Source: CAVQBP01 sp963782475 (GTDB lineage: Bacteria > Bacteroidota > Ignavibacteria > Ignavibacteriales > Ignavibacteriaceae). Taken from it: a DNA stretch of 64,000 bases. Positions 38,877 to 46,866 of the stretch are shown in pieces. The notes beneath the pieces were generated by a model. The model was not told the origin of the DNA. It did no database searches and was given only the letters and a program-made list of their open reading frames with translations. Made by a program: the position numbers and the translations under genes. The stretch lies in NCBI GenBank assembly GCA_963782475.1, contig CAWAJW010000003.1, forward strand, positions 62,001 through 126,000, written 5' to 3'. How positions within the stretch are numbered: position 1 is the stretch's first letter; each line of letters starts with the position of its first letter.

Positions 38877-39533
38877 TCAATTACTATTTGATTTTACTCT
38901 TTTTATCTTTAGTGTTATTAATTTTATAATTGCACCAATAGTACCCATTATTATTGAAACGATTGGAACTATTATAATGTGGTTAGATGCATTATCAAAC
39001 GCATTATAAAATGTATAGGCTTTTGAATTTGTAAAATCATTAAACCCTGAATCATTCCTTAAAATTTCAACCATCCTGTGGGGGAATAAATAACATATCA
39101 AATATCCAAAAAATAAAGCAATAATCGTCCCCAAAAGTGCACTTATAAAACTACTTTTAATCCCTTTAAATAAATTATAATTCTCTGTTGGTGTAATTGC
39201 ACTTATTATTGAAAATGAAATAAAAATTAAAAACATCATTGTTAATGTTGATATCAAACTTGATGTTTTAGTAGACCAATTAATGAAATCCTCAAGAAAA
39301 ATATTTAAGATAAATAATAAGCCAATAAACAATCCGCCATTCCTTGAAAATCTGTTTGGTTTAAGAAAAATCCACAGTATAGCATAAATAATAATCCCTA
39401 CAACTGTTATTACTGAACTTAATATTGAATAACTAAATACTTCTGGATAATTTATTAATGCGATTGTCATTAAAATAGCTAAAAAGAAAATTGGTAAGAT
39501 TAAATTAAGCGCACTCACTCTATCACCGTTCAT
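38877..39533 (-). CDS. Polytopic membrane protein of unknown function, attC-cassette-like
   Basis: 218 residues with about six hydrophobic segments: LILPIFFLAILMTIALI, the SVITVVGIIIYAILWIF helix, GLFIGLLFILNIFL, LISTLTMMFLIFISFSII, LGTIIALFFGYLICYLF and IIIVPIVSIIMGTIGAIIKL. No family motif was recognised. It is bounded by attC-like site A downstream and a GTTAGGTGCC box 52 bases upstream of the start, so it has the layout of an integron cassette. A transport or stress role is possible, but nothing in the sequence shows it. Confidence 0.65.
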   Translation of the reverse strand: MNGDRVSALNLILPIFFLAILMTIALINYPEVFSYSILSSVITVVGIIIYAILWIFLKPNRFSRNGGLFIGLLFILNIFLEDFINWSTKTSSLISTLTMMFLIFISFSIISAITPTENYNLFKGIKSSFISALLGTIIALFFGYLICYLFPHRMVEILRNDSGFNDFTNSKAYTFYNAFDNASNHIIIVPIVSIIMGTIGAIIKLITLKIKRVKSNSN

Positions 39534-39585
39534 AATCAGTTCCCATTAAATAAAATTTTTTCCTAAATATTATATCATTTCTTTT

Positions 39586-39612
39586 GGCACCTAACTTATT
39601 ATTAAGTCTTTG
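39586..39612 (-). repeat. Half attC-like site at the start of the cassette pair
   Basis: On the minus strand the sequence GACTTAATAATAAGTTAGGTGCC ends in GTTAGGT, an R' box, shortly before the start of the membrane-protein gene. The matching left half (R'') is not found further upstream, so the site is truncated or is a former attI junction. Its GGTGCC extension equals that of sites A and B. Confidence 0.4.
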
Positions 39613-39760
39613 AGTTATCACTATGAACATATTTATATCTAGAAACTTTTTGTCTACATAGTCCATTTTCATCCTAAGTGTATATACTTAGACATAAAAT
39701 AATGACTAAATATAGACATACAATTATTTTTCGGATATGGATAAGAAGAACTTATTTGAT

Positions 39761-40003
39761 TTCCTCCCAAAAAAAAGCTTAGGTTAATATCAAATTAATT
39801 CTATCTTTGAATAAAGACAAGGAAAATTTATAATCTTAAATAATGTTGTTCTTCAAAAAAGGCATTGCTTAATTTTTACCGGAACAGCTTAAAGCAACTG
39901 CAAAAATAAGGAAGTCTTTTTCAATGATGGATTATCTTTATTGTTTTACTGACAAGCTGAAAAAACTATTTGTGTGAGGATTGGGGGAGCAATTTTTTTT
40001 AAT
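39761..40003 (+). repeat. Dispersed intergenic repeat, copy F (long form)
   Basis: Nearly identical to copy A from CCTCCCAAAAAA through AATAAGGAAGTCTTTTTCAA, then divergent, ending in a shortened hairpin (AAAAACTATTTGTG ... GGAGCAATTTTTTTTAATAGGA). The shared block is about 150 bases with roughly ten differences. Confidence 0.8.
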
Positions 40004-40064
40004 AGGATGATAATAAGAGGTGATAGTTCCTACACAGAAAAGATATCCCTGTAAATAATTTATT

Positions 40065-40120
40065 TTACTTCAACAAAACAAATATTTTAGTTGATACGAA
40101 GCTTCCTGCCATATCAAATA
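40065..40120 (-). pseudogene. Orphan T9SS sorting-domain tail
   Basis: On the minus strand the sequence encodes DMAGSFVSTKIFVLLK followed by a stop at 40065. This is the last strand of the type IX sorting domain (compare FVSTKKLVLLR at 33289). Nothing upstream continues the protein. It is the residue of a deleted surface-protein gene at the boundary before 40414. The remaining 290 bases up to that gene contain no other feature I can name. Confidence 0.65.
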
Positions 40121-40413
40121 AGCTCAATCCAATCATTATCTATTCGGAATTTAAATGTACTTTAAATCACAAGAATAATAACTTGACTAATTTTTATTGA
40201 CAAGTTTAATTTTTTCTAGCTAGATTAAAAATAATTATTACCAACACAAACCTAGTTATCTATAAGATTTATAAATAGACGTAATTTTTAAATTTAAGCT
40301 ATTCACGGCCATACCTCTTCTCCAGATTAATTGCTAAGTTGAAATAATATATTGGAACTATACAGATAAGAATTATCCCGGACTTTTTAAAATCTATATC
40401 TAGTGGAGGCTGT

Positions 40414-42888
40414 ATGAGAACCTTCTTAAAGTTTTTTGTTTTCGTAATAATAAACTTATCTTTTATTTCCTATGCCCAATTTACACAGATAGGCCCGTAT
40501 GGCGGTTATATCCGGGCAATCACGAATGACAACCAGGGAAGAATTCTTGCCGCAACATATCTCGGTGGGATTTTCCGCTCTTCCGATAATGGGCAGACAT
40601 GGGAAAAAATATATGACAATTCATTATTAATAGCCGATTTCCGTTCTGTTGCGGTTAATAGCAGCGGACATATTTTTGCAGGAACCGATGGCTCCGGTCT
40701 TTTACGCTCAACCGATGGCGGAGCAACATGGGAAAAAGTATCTAACACATTTTCTTCAAGCACCATTACAACTCTTGCTGTAAATGCCGACAGATTATTT
40801 ATAGGTTCTTTATACGGGCTTTTTTATTCTGATGATGAGGGGAGTTCAATAAATAGCGTTACGGGAATTTCAGGTTCAATAGGTCCAATCGCAATAAACA
40901 GTTCCGGAGATTTATTTGCCGGGACTTTTAATAACGGTGCATTTCGTTCTACTGACGACGGAGTTAACTGGACAGCAATTAATACCGGTCTTGATATTAA
41001 CGGCTATGGTATCCTTGCGTTCGCTTTTAATTCATCAGGTGATATAATTACCACAAACGGCAGTAAAGTATATCTTTCAACTGATAACGGAGATAACTGG
41101 CAGGATTTAAATGCCCCGACTAGCTTCAGCTATCAGGGTGTTGTAGTCGGATCAAATGATAAAATTATAGCCGCACAAACAGATAAAATATTCCGTTCAA
41201 CCGACGGAGGGGGAAGTTGGAACCAACTGACGAACTGGCCCGGTCGTATTCCTTCAATTCAATGTTTGCTTAGTTTTAATGGAATTATTTACTCAGGTAT
41301 AAGTGGTTTGGGAGTTTATAACTCATCTGATGATGGAGACAACTGGAACCTTGGTGTTGACGGAATGACTAATACTCATGTAAATGAAATTGCTGACGGA
41401 CCAAATGGTGAACTTTATGCTGGTACAAGTTATGCCGGAATTTTTTACTCTTCCGATGACGGGGTTACTTGGGAAAATAGAACAAACAATATTCCTATGC
41501 TCGGGTCGATAAATTCTTACTGGGTTACTAAAGTTGAAGTTAATCCCCTAACCGGAACAGTATTAGTTGTAACGCAAGACGGATGTTTCCGAAGTACCGA
41601 TATGGGGAACACATGGGCAAAGCTGACAATTTTCACATCAGTTGCGTTTGACTTTAATTCTGCCGGGGATGTTTATGCAGGTTATTCCGACAGGTTCTAC
41701 AAGTCTACCGATGATGGAGTTACATGGAATCAAAAATTTCCCAGTGTAAGTCCAATATCTGATATATCAGTTGATGTAAGTGACAAAGTTTATGTTGCGT
41801 CAGACGGAGAAGGTGTTACTCTTTCAACAGACGGTGGAGATAATTGGAATCCCATAAATGACGGCTTGGATGATTTGAATATAAAATTAATTGTGACACG
41901 AAAAAACAACGGTTCAGTTGCTAAGAATGCTGTAATTAATTGTAGTAATATAATGTGTGCTACAAATTCAAAAATTTCAAGTTATGAAAATAATCAATGG
42001 AATATTTTTGAAACGTTTGCTGATATATTCACATTTGACCTATTAGATCGAAAGCCGAAAGACAAATATTCTGGTACCATTGTAGCAGTGATTGATGCTT
42101 TACGTAATGATGCTGATGCATTTCCAGAAGATTGTAGTACCATAGTTCTTCTTCAAAACTTTGAAGGTGAAGAAATAATAACTATAGTGGATATTCCTGC
42201 TTCTGGCGTTAGAAAAGTGAAAGATGTAAAACAAACGTACAATTTATTAGTGGGAACTAAAGGGGGAGGAATTTACGCTGGAGGAGGAGATGCATTACCT
42301 GTTGAGTTAGAAGATTTCTTTGCAAATGTGAATGAAGATAAAGTTGAATTAAAATGGAATACTGCAAACGAAGTAAATAATTATGGATTTGAGATTGAGC
42401 GGGAAATGAACGATAATAAAACGGATCCTTCGTCATTAATCAATAATCATTGGACAGATATTAGTTTTGTTAAAGGTTCAGGAAATAGTAATTCACCTAA
42501 GAGTTATACTTTCACAGATGAAACCTTATCAAATGGAAATTACTCATACCGTCTTAAACAGATAGATAATGATGGGAATTTTTCTTATTCGAAAGAGATT
42601 AAAGTAACAGTAAATGAAATACCAAAAGAATATTCTTTAATGCAGAATTATCCCAATCCATTTAATCCGACTACTGAGATCGGATTTCGTATTTCAAATT
42701 TCGGGTTCGTGAGTTTAAAGGTTTATGATTTATTAGGAAGAGAAGTAGCAACTTTAGTTAATGAAGAAAAAACAACTGGCACATATGAGGTAATATGGAA
42801 CGCAGCAAACTTACCTACCAGTGTTTACTACTACAGAATCCAGGCAGGTTCGTTTAACCAGGTTAGAAAAATGCTGCTGATAAAATGA
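40414..42888 (+). CDS. Large secreted BNR/sortilin-type beta-propeller protein with T9SS sorting domain
   Basis: 824 residues, signal peptide about 1-21. At least nine Asp-box repeats are visible: SSDNGQTWE, STDGGATWE, SDDEGSS, STDDGVNWT, STDNGDNWQ, STDGGGSWN, SSDDGDNWN, SSDDGVTWE and STDMGNTW, continuing to about residue 480. These make one or two seven-bladed propellers of the YCF48/sortilin type. A linker domain with VELEDFFANVNEDKVELKW follows, then the sorting domain (LMQNYPNPFNPTTEIGF, YDLLGREVATLVNE) to the end. It is a cell-surface adhesion or binding protein; no enzyme motif is apparent. Confidence 0.8.
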   Translation: MRTFLKFFVFVIINLSFISYAQFTQIGPYGGYIRAITNDNQGRILAATYLGGIFRSSDNGQTWEKIYDNSLLIADFRSVAVNSSGHIFAGTDGSGLLRSTDGGATWEKVSNTFSSSTITTLAVNADRLFIGSLYGLFYSDDEGSSINSVTGISGSIGPIAINSSGDLFAGTFNNGAFRSTDDGVNWTAINTGLDINGYGILAFAFNSSGDIITTNGSKVYLSTDNGDNWQDLNAPTSFSYQGVVVGSNDKIIAAQTDKIFRSTDGGGSWNQLTNWPGRIPSIQCLLSFNGIIYSGISGLGVYNSSDDGDNWNLGVDGMTNTHVNEIADGPNGELYAGTSYAGIFYSSDDGVTWENRTNNIPMLGSINSYWVTKVEVNPLTGTVLVVTQDGCFRSTDMGNTWAKLTIFTSVAFDFNSAGDVYAGYSDRFYKSTDDGVTWNQKFPSVSPISDISVDVSDKVYVASDGEGVTLSTDGGDNWNPINDGLDDLNIKLIVTRKNNGSVAKNAVINCSNIMCATNSKISSYENNQWNIFETFADIFTFDLLDRKPKDKYSGTIVAVIDALRNDADAFPEDCSTIVLLQNFEGEEIITIVDIPASGVRKVKDVKQTYNLLVGTKGGGIYAGGGDALPVELEDFFANVNEDKVELKWNTANEVNNYGFEIEREMNDNKTDPSSLINNHWTDISFVKGSGNSNSPKSYTFTDETLSNGNYSYRLKQIDNDGNFSYSKEIKVTVNEIPKEYSLMQNYPNPFNPTTEIGFRISNFGFVSLKVYDLLGREVATLVNEEKTTGTYEVIWNAANLPTSVYYYRIQAGSFNQVRKMLLIK

Positions 42889-42919
42889 TTGACTAAAAAA
42901 ACATTGTTCTTAAAAAAAG

Positions 42920-42967
42920 CCTTGCTTAATCAATAATTAACATATAAAAATTAAGCAAGGTTTTTTT
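42920..42967 (+). terminator. Terminator after the propeller gene
   Basis: CCTTGCTTAAT and ATTAAGCAAGG form a perfect 11-base stem followed by seven Ts, 31 bases after the stop codon. It is the best-preserved example of the terminator part of the dispersed repeat. Confidence 0.85.
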
Positions 42968-43070
42968 ACCCGGTGTTCTACGTAATTAATTTCCTGATTT
43001 ATTGAAAATATGAAAAAAATATTTGCGAGCGAGATAAGCCTCGTTTGAGCGAGTAATTATTTTTTGAGAG
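42968..43070 (+). repeat. Dispersed intergenic repeat, copy G
   Basis: It contains TTTCCTGATTTATTGAAAAT as in copy D, then the hairpin at 43013-43066 (AAAAAATATTTGC, loop GAGCGAGATAAGCCTCG, GAGTAATTATTTTTTG). The loop is almost identical to that of copy B, 11 kb away. Confidence 0.8.
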
Positions 43071-43270
43071 AATGATCATAAAATAGATTTACTAAAAATG
43101 GGTAAAGAGTAGGGTAGAGAATTGATAGATACTTTTTTAACTATCTAAGCTTAAGGAACTGCAAACAAAAATTTATTTACAAAACTAGAATCTATCCGCA
43201 GGGTAATACGCAGGAAATTAAAATGAGTGAAAAATACTATTGAGGGTAGAAGTAACGGATTATAGAAGCC

Positions 43271-43360
43271 TTGTTCTTAAAAAATAAAAAAATATTATGA
43301 GTGAAGATTAGTTTCGCTTGAATGAGAGATTAGAGGTGAGTGATTATTGTTTGATGTTTG
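43271..43360 (+). repeat. Dispersed repeat, degenerate copy H
   Basis: CCTTGTTCTTAAAAAATAAA is followed by AAAAAAATATTATGAGTG ... GAGTGATTATTGTTTGA. The layout of the family is kept, but the stem has several mismatches. I treat it as an old copy. Confidence 0.45.
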
Positions 43361-43408
43361 CCTCCCATGATTCAAATAAAAAATCAATATTAAATTTAAT
43401 TAAACTTT

Positions 43409-43533
43409 AAAGAGGCTGTCTCTAAAGAACGAATTTGTCATGCTGAACTTGATTCAGCATCTGATTTTATCGCATAGTTGTATAAGGTGATTCCGGATCA
43501 AGCCCGGAATGACAGTTTTGAGACAGCCTCTTT
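43409..43533. repeat. 125-bp MITE-like element with perfect 14-bp terminal inverted repeats
   Basis: AAAGAGGCTGTCTC at the left end is the exact reverse complement of GAGACAGCCTCTTT at the right end. Inside lie two further arms, TGTCATGCTGAACTTGATTC and GATTCCGGATCAAGCCCGG (ending AATGACA). They are half-palindromes that pair at TGTCAT/ATGACA. No coding potential. It sits 21 bases downstream of the unknown Ala-rich gene and may also terminate it. Confidence 0.75.
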
Positions 43534-43554
43534 TAATATGTCAATGTGAAACGA

Positions 43555-44298
43555 TTATGTGCAAGACAGATCCGAAAGATCAACATCCCGATGCTCTGGG
43601 CAGCATGAACTCCGAACTGAATCAGCTGCTAAATCGAATGTAGATTTATCATTAATTACAGCAGCAAAATCTCGATCGACGTGTGACTGATCCAAAATGG
43701 CTTTAATAGTAAAATATTCTGCAAGATATGCTGATACAATTGCAGCAGCAGCGAGAACAAGGCCAGCAATCCAGCCAAAAGGAGGAGAAGCAAAAGCCGC
43801 GATTGCAGCAGCAGCAAAAGCCGCAGTTGCTGCGTATGCAATTGCAGCATCCTCTCTGTCATTATCCAAAGCTGAATTATCATGCTGATATTGCTCGCAA
43901 TCAGAGAGGTAAGCTTCGCGAGCTGATATAGCAGCTGAGACTGCATTAGAGCATGCAGCTGAGGGTGGACTTCCTACAAGTGCAGTACATAATTCTGGAA
44001 GTTCGGGACCAGGTGCTGCCGCATTTAAGTAAGGACCAAAAGTAATGACATTTCCAGTAGGAGTACCATCCTCTTTACATTCCTCTGCTAATACAATTAC
44101 AGGCAATTCACTGGCATTTACGGATGCTGTATAATGTAGTGTTGAAGCACATCCGCCATCCCAGTTGCCAAGTGAATTACTTTCTAAATCAACTAATTGA
44201 ACTTTTGAAATACCCGGCGCATCAAAATCAATAAGAACAATATCAATATTGACCAAATCACCAGTAGAGTCATCTTGAACTACATGTACATCAATCAT
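43555..44298 (-). CDS. Unknown Ala-rich protein with a hydrophobic helical hairpin and eight cysteines
   Basis: 247 residues without a signal peptide. Residues 1-90 look like a beta-rich domain (MIDVHVVQDDSTGDLVNIDI; VQLVDLES; LPVIVLAEEC). Residues 92-112 are Pro/Ala-rich. Two hydrophobic segments follow, about 151-170 (AAIAYAATAAFAAAAIAAFA) and 174-198 (including IAGLVLAAAAIVSAYLAEYF), separated by SPPFG. That is a membrane-inserting hairpin pattern. The tail is acidic and ends with Cys residues. Cysteines at about 50, 74, 104, 116, 134, 232, 233 and 246. I recognise no family. The start overlaps the stop of 44295-45059 (ATGA), so the two are translationally coupled. Pore-forming effector, lysis protein or scaffold are all possible. 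Confidence 0.7.
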   Translation of the reverse strand: MIDVHVVQDDSTGDLVNIDIVLIDFDAPGISKVQLVDLESNSLGNWDGGCASTLHYTASVNASELPVIVLAEECKEDGTPTGNVITFGPYLNAAAPGPELPELCTALVGSPPSAACSNAVSAAISAREAYLSDCEQYQHDNSALDNDREDAAIAYAATAAFAAAAIAAFASPPFGWIAGLVLAAAAIVSAYLAEYFTIKAILDQSHVDRDFAAVINDKSTFDLAADSVRSSCCPEHRDVDLSDLSCT

Positions 44299-45059
44299 TT
44301 TTTCACCTCCTTAAGTAATTGATCAGTAAACATTTTCATTCGTTTTTGCCAAGCATTCGTTCGTCGATTAGCTGCTAATTCACGTAATGCATTATTGTTA
44401 AATTGCAAATTGTCAAGGATGTTAAACTCTTTTTGACTCATCATCACTTTCTCAATTTTTGCTACTCTAGCTGCTGCCACTTCATGCTTTTTGATATATT
44501 CCAAATTTGGTGCAGCAGCTTCAATCCTAGCAACAAGATTGTGAGGTAAGTTGGAATTACGCAACCTTTTTTTTTGCTCCGGTGAAAGTACTTTGGCTGC
44601 AAGTTCTTTTCTAACCTCTGGTGGGAGAATGGCACGCTTCATCCTTTCTAGTTGTCCAGGTGTGCAATAAGCATCAATAAAATCCTGTGTAAGTTTGGGG
44701 GTGTGTGTATTGGAAACACCAAGAAAAGCTAATGCTTCTTTATTAGGCTTGATCTCCTTGAGGAGTTTAAGGATTTTTTCTTTGGCAAGCACTTTCTTTG
44801 CTGATTCAAGATTATCAGGCTTTAATTTTAATTTCATTAAGCTGTGTACTGTTGTATTTAACTCATCTAACAATTTAAGTCGATTTTTTGAATAGAAAAT
44901 ATTTATTGCTTTTCGGACAGCGGGTGAAAGGTGAGTTATACTAGATAACTCTGAAATGCGTTTAATAAGAGGAAAATCTTGTTCAAGAGTTCGTATCTGC
45001 TTAGCGTTGGGTAAAGTTGCCACTAAACTTTCAAACAGTTTTTTGAGGGAATCATTCAT
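44295..45059 (-). CDS. Unknown basic helical protein coupled to the Ala-rich protein
   Basis: 254 residues, cytosolic, rich in Lys, Leu, Ala and Asn with strong helical periodicity and no hydrophobic segment. Distinct stretches are LSPAVRKAINIFYSKNRLKL, a TPGQLERMKRAILPPEVRKE segment, VLSPEQKKRLRNSNLPHNLV and ANRRTNAWQKRMKMF. The two P-E/Q-x-K/R repeats (PPEVRKEL, SPEQKKRL) suggest an internal duplication. No domain was recognised. It is the first gene of a two-gene operon, preceded by a GAGG-type RBS near 45068. A chaperone, immunity or nucleic-acid-binding role would fit its charge, but this is speculation. Confidence 0.65.
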   Translation of the reverse strand: MNDSLKKLFESLVATLPNAKQIRTLEQDFPLIKRISELSSITHLSPAVRKAINIFYSKNRLKLLDELNTTVHSLMKLKLKPDNLESAKKVLAKEKILKLLKEIKPNKEALAFLGVSNTHTPKLTQDFIDAYCTPGQLERMKRAILPPEVRKELAAKVLSPEQKKRLRNSNLPHNLVARIEAAAPNLEYIKKHEVAAARVAKIEKVMMSQKEFNILDNLQFNNNALRELAANRRTNAWQKRMKMFTDQLLKEVKK

Positions 45060-45503
45060 ATCTACCTCTCTAAATATTATTAGGTTTATAATTTATTATT
45101 GCATAGAAGCTTTCCTTATTAAAGTTCAACTATTAAAACTGGATAAGAATTAAAATGTAAAAGATGAGATTAAACCTATGGGGGAAGTAATTTAACTCTA
45201 TTTCCGGGAATGAGCTTAAAATTATTTATTTGAGAAATTACCAATATAAATTAGTTAAATTATAGAGTTTTCTATTTTAGGTTATAAACATCTTAAAATT
45301 ATTTCAAGTTAAAAAATAAAATATTTAATTCCAAAAAAATTATTAAGATTTTTTTTGAAAAATTTGTTGAAGTTAATGAGATATTTTTGGAGGATAAAAA
45401 TAAAATATAAGCTCATAAAATAAAAAACATGAGATCAAGATGTACGAATTACGGATATTGACAAAAATATGATGTGAAAGTAAATAAAAATGCATTTAAA
45501 TGT
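45060..45503. other. AT-rich intergenic region
   Basis: 444 bases, strongly AT-rich, with no open frame, repeat shared with other parts or stable hairpin that I can see. The promoter of the unknown two-gene operon should lie in its left part (45060-45180). Confidence 0.5.
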
Positions 45504-45966
45504 TCACGCATTCTCAAAATAAAATGGAATCCTGCATTCTAATATGCCTGAGCAGGTATTAGCCGAATTCCCTGTAAGGTCCAAAGAATTTATATCCAAA
45601 TAATACGCATCGGTATCCCGGTCATAAACAAGGAGCCTGCTTATTGATGAACTCTGAAGAGAAACAAACTGTTTAGTAGCCGGAGGAACATTATTTCCTT
45701 CAGCAAATATCTTTATGCTATAGAGACCGGTGTCAACATTTTCGGGAGCAAACCATGCGCTGTTGGCGATTAAATTAGAAGTTATGGAATCAAGCATTAT
45801 TGTGTCAGTGTCCTGCTGGGAGAAATTAAAAACATGATGAAGATACAATCCGGACATATCCACTGTAGCTAAGAAATTATTCTCAAAGGAGATCCATTTT
45901 GAATCGGAATAAAACTGTATAAAGGGGAGTGAACCGGACCAATTAATTTCATAAAGTTCTCATAAT
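45504..45966 (-). pseudogene. 5'-truncated gene fragment, unknown beta-rich protein
   Basis: The frame is open from a TGA near 45968 to the stop at 45504. The first ATG (45863) gives 119 residues, but coding continues upstream without a start (ELYEINWSGSLPF, then KWISFENNFLATVDMSG). The sequence is rich in Ser, Asn and aromatic residues (NSAWFAPENVDTGLYSIKIF) and looks like a secreted or structural beta-sandwich protein. It adjoins prophage remnants and may be a tail or cargo fragment. No family recognised. Confidence 0.4.
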
Positions 45967-45992
45967 ATTCTCTAACAAAAAACTTTAAAAAA

Positions 45993-46260
45993 TTAGTTGG
46001 CTAACAGAATTCTAATAGGTTCATCCGCTCCTGCAGCTGAATCCATGGCTCTTCCATTATATTCGCCTGCAGCAAAAGTGACTGCTTTACCGTTTGCATC
46101 CGATTGAACTTTATCCTTCTGATTCACGGCTGCACCTGATAAAACAATGGCTATACCGATTGACATTACAGGCGCCTGATTCCCCTTATTTGTGTTGGCG
46201 TTTAAGACACCTAATGCTTTTTCGCCAATACCGCAGACATTTCCATCAAAGCCAATGAAT
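45993..46260 (-). pseudogene. Phage capsid cement / decoration protein remnant (DUF2190-like)
   Basis: The recognisable part begins about 46254 with GFDGNVCGIGEKALGVLNAN and goes on with VMSIGIAIVLSGAAVNQKDK and a QSDANGKAVTFAAGEYNGRA segment, ending at EPIRILLAN. Alternating short strands, the K-A-L-G-V start and the D-A-N-G-K-A turn are typical of small capsid cement proteins. The open frame extends to 46394 upstream, but that extension is antisense to a portal-protein fragment, so the true N-terminus is lost. Confidence 0.6.
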
Positions 46261-46262
46261 AG

Positions 46263-46391
46263 ACAATTGTCGAAGAATCCGGGGAAAGAGATGAGAAGCT
46301 TGTGAAGATGGGAATCAGGTTTACAAAGAGCTACTACAAGAAAAGATATGATCTGGAGGATGGCGACTTTATAATGGAAGAAAACAATTAA
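46263..46391 (+). pseudogene. C-terminal fragment of a Mu gp29-like (DUF935) portal protein
   Basis: The plus strand encodes TIVEESGERDEKLVKMGIRF, then TKSYYKKRYDLEDGDFIMEE, with a stop at 46389-46391. The E-R-D-x-x-L-V-x-M-G-I/V-x-F-T-K-x-Y-x-x-x-x-Y-x-L-E-D-G-D pattern is the end of Mu-type portal proteins. The upstream part is missing. It abuts the capsid-protein remnant head to head, which shows that a prophage was rearranged here. Confidence 0.6.
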
Positions 46392-46486
46392 CAATTGTTA
46401 TGGAATTAAATCAGACCATGAATACCATAGGTCTTTGAATGCAACAAAGAAAAAAAATGAGGGAACAATTACGAGAAGCTTTCTTC

Positions 46487-46554
46487 GTTCTTTTCTCTTG
46501 AAAGAAAAGAACCAAAAATATCATTGTATTTCTTTTCTTGACGCAAGAAAAGAA
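46487..46554. repeat. Two adjacent palindromes of the TTCTTTTCTT type
   Basis: GTTCTTTTCT/AGAAAAGAAC (46487-46512) and TTCTTTTCTT/AAGAAAAGAA (46530-46554) are both perfect 10-base stems with loops of 5-6 bases. They share their sequence and are probably two units of one REP-like element. Nothing else is seen from 46392 to 46866. Confidence 0.65.
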
Positions 46555-46866
46555 AGAAAAGAACATGCACTTAAAAATAAATTCTGAAATTATACTTCGT
46601 ATTGGAAGTGGTAACTCATTATATAAAGAAAAATAACTCGTCCCGCCTGAATTTATTCATCTACGAGCGGGACTCGGACAGATTTTTCTTTTCGTGTTAC
46701 CATTAAATAAGGCAATAATATCATGCAGTATAATTTCTAGCGAATTTCTTTTTAGGTGCGGATTAAAAAATTAACATTACATATTAAGTTCTATCATTAA
46801 TTTGTCCGCCCGTCAGATAGAAGAAAAACTAATATTTGAGGTCGGTTAAAGAAAAACAAAACCAGA

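Noticed and set aside
43697..43931. Plus-strand open frames opposite the Ala-rich gene
   Set aside because: They are mirror images of the GCA/GCT-rich codons of the minus-strand gene and have no start signals.
45993..46394. A 133-residue membrane protein starting at 46394
   Set aside because: Its hydrophobic N-terminal third is the antisense of the portal-protein fragment; only the part after about 46254 looks like real coding sequence.
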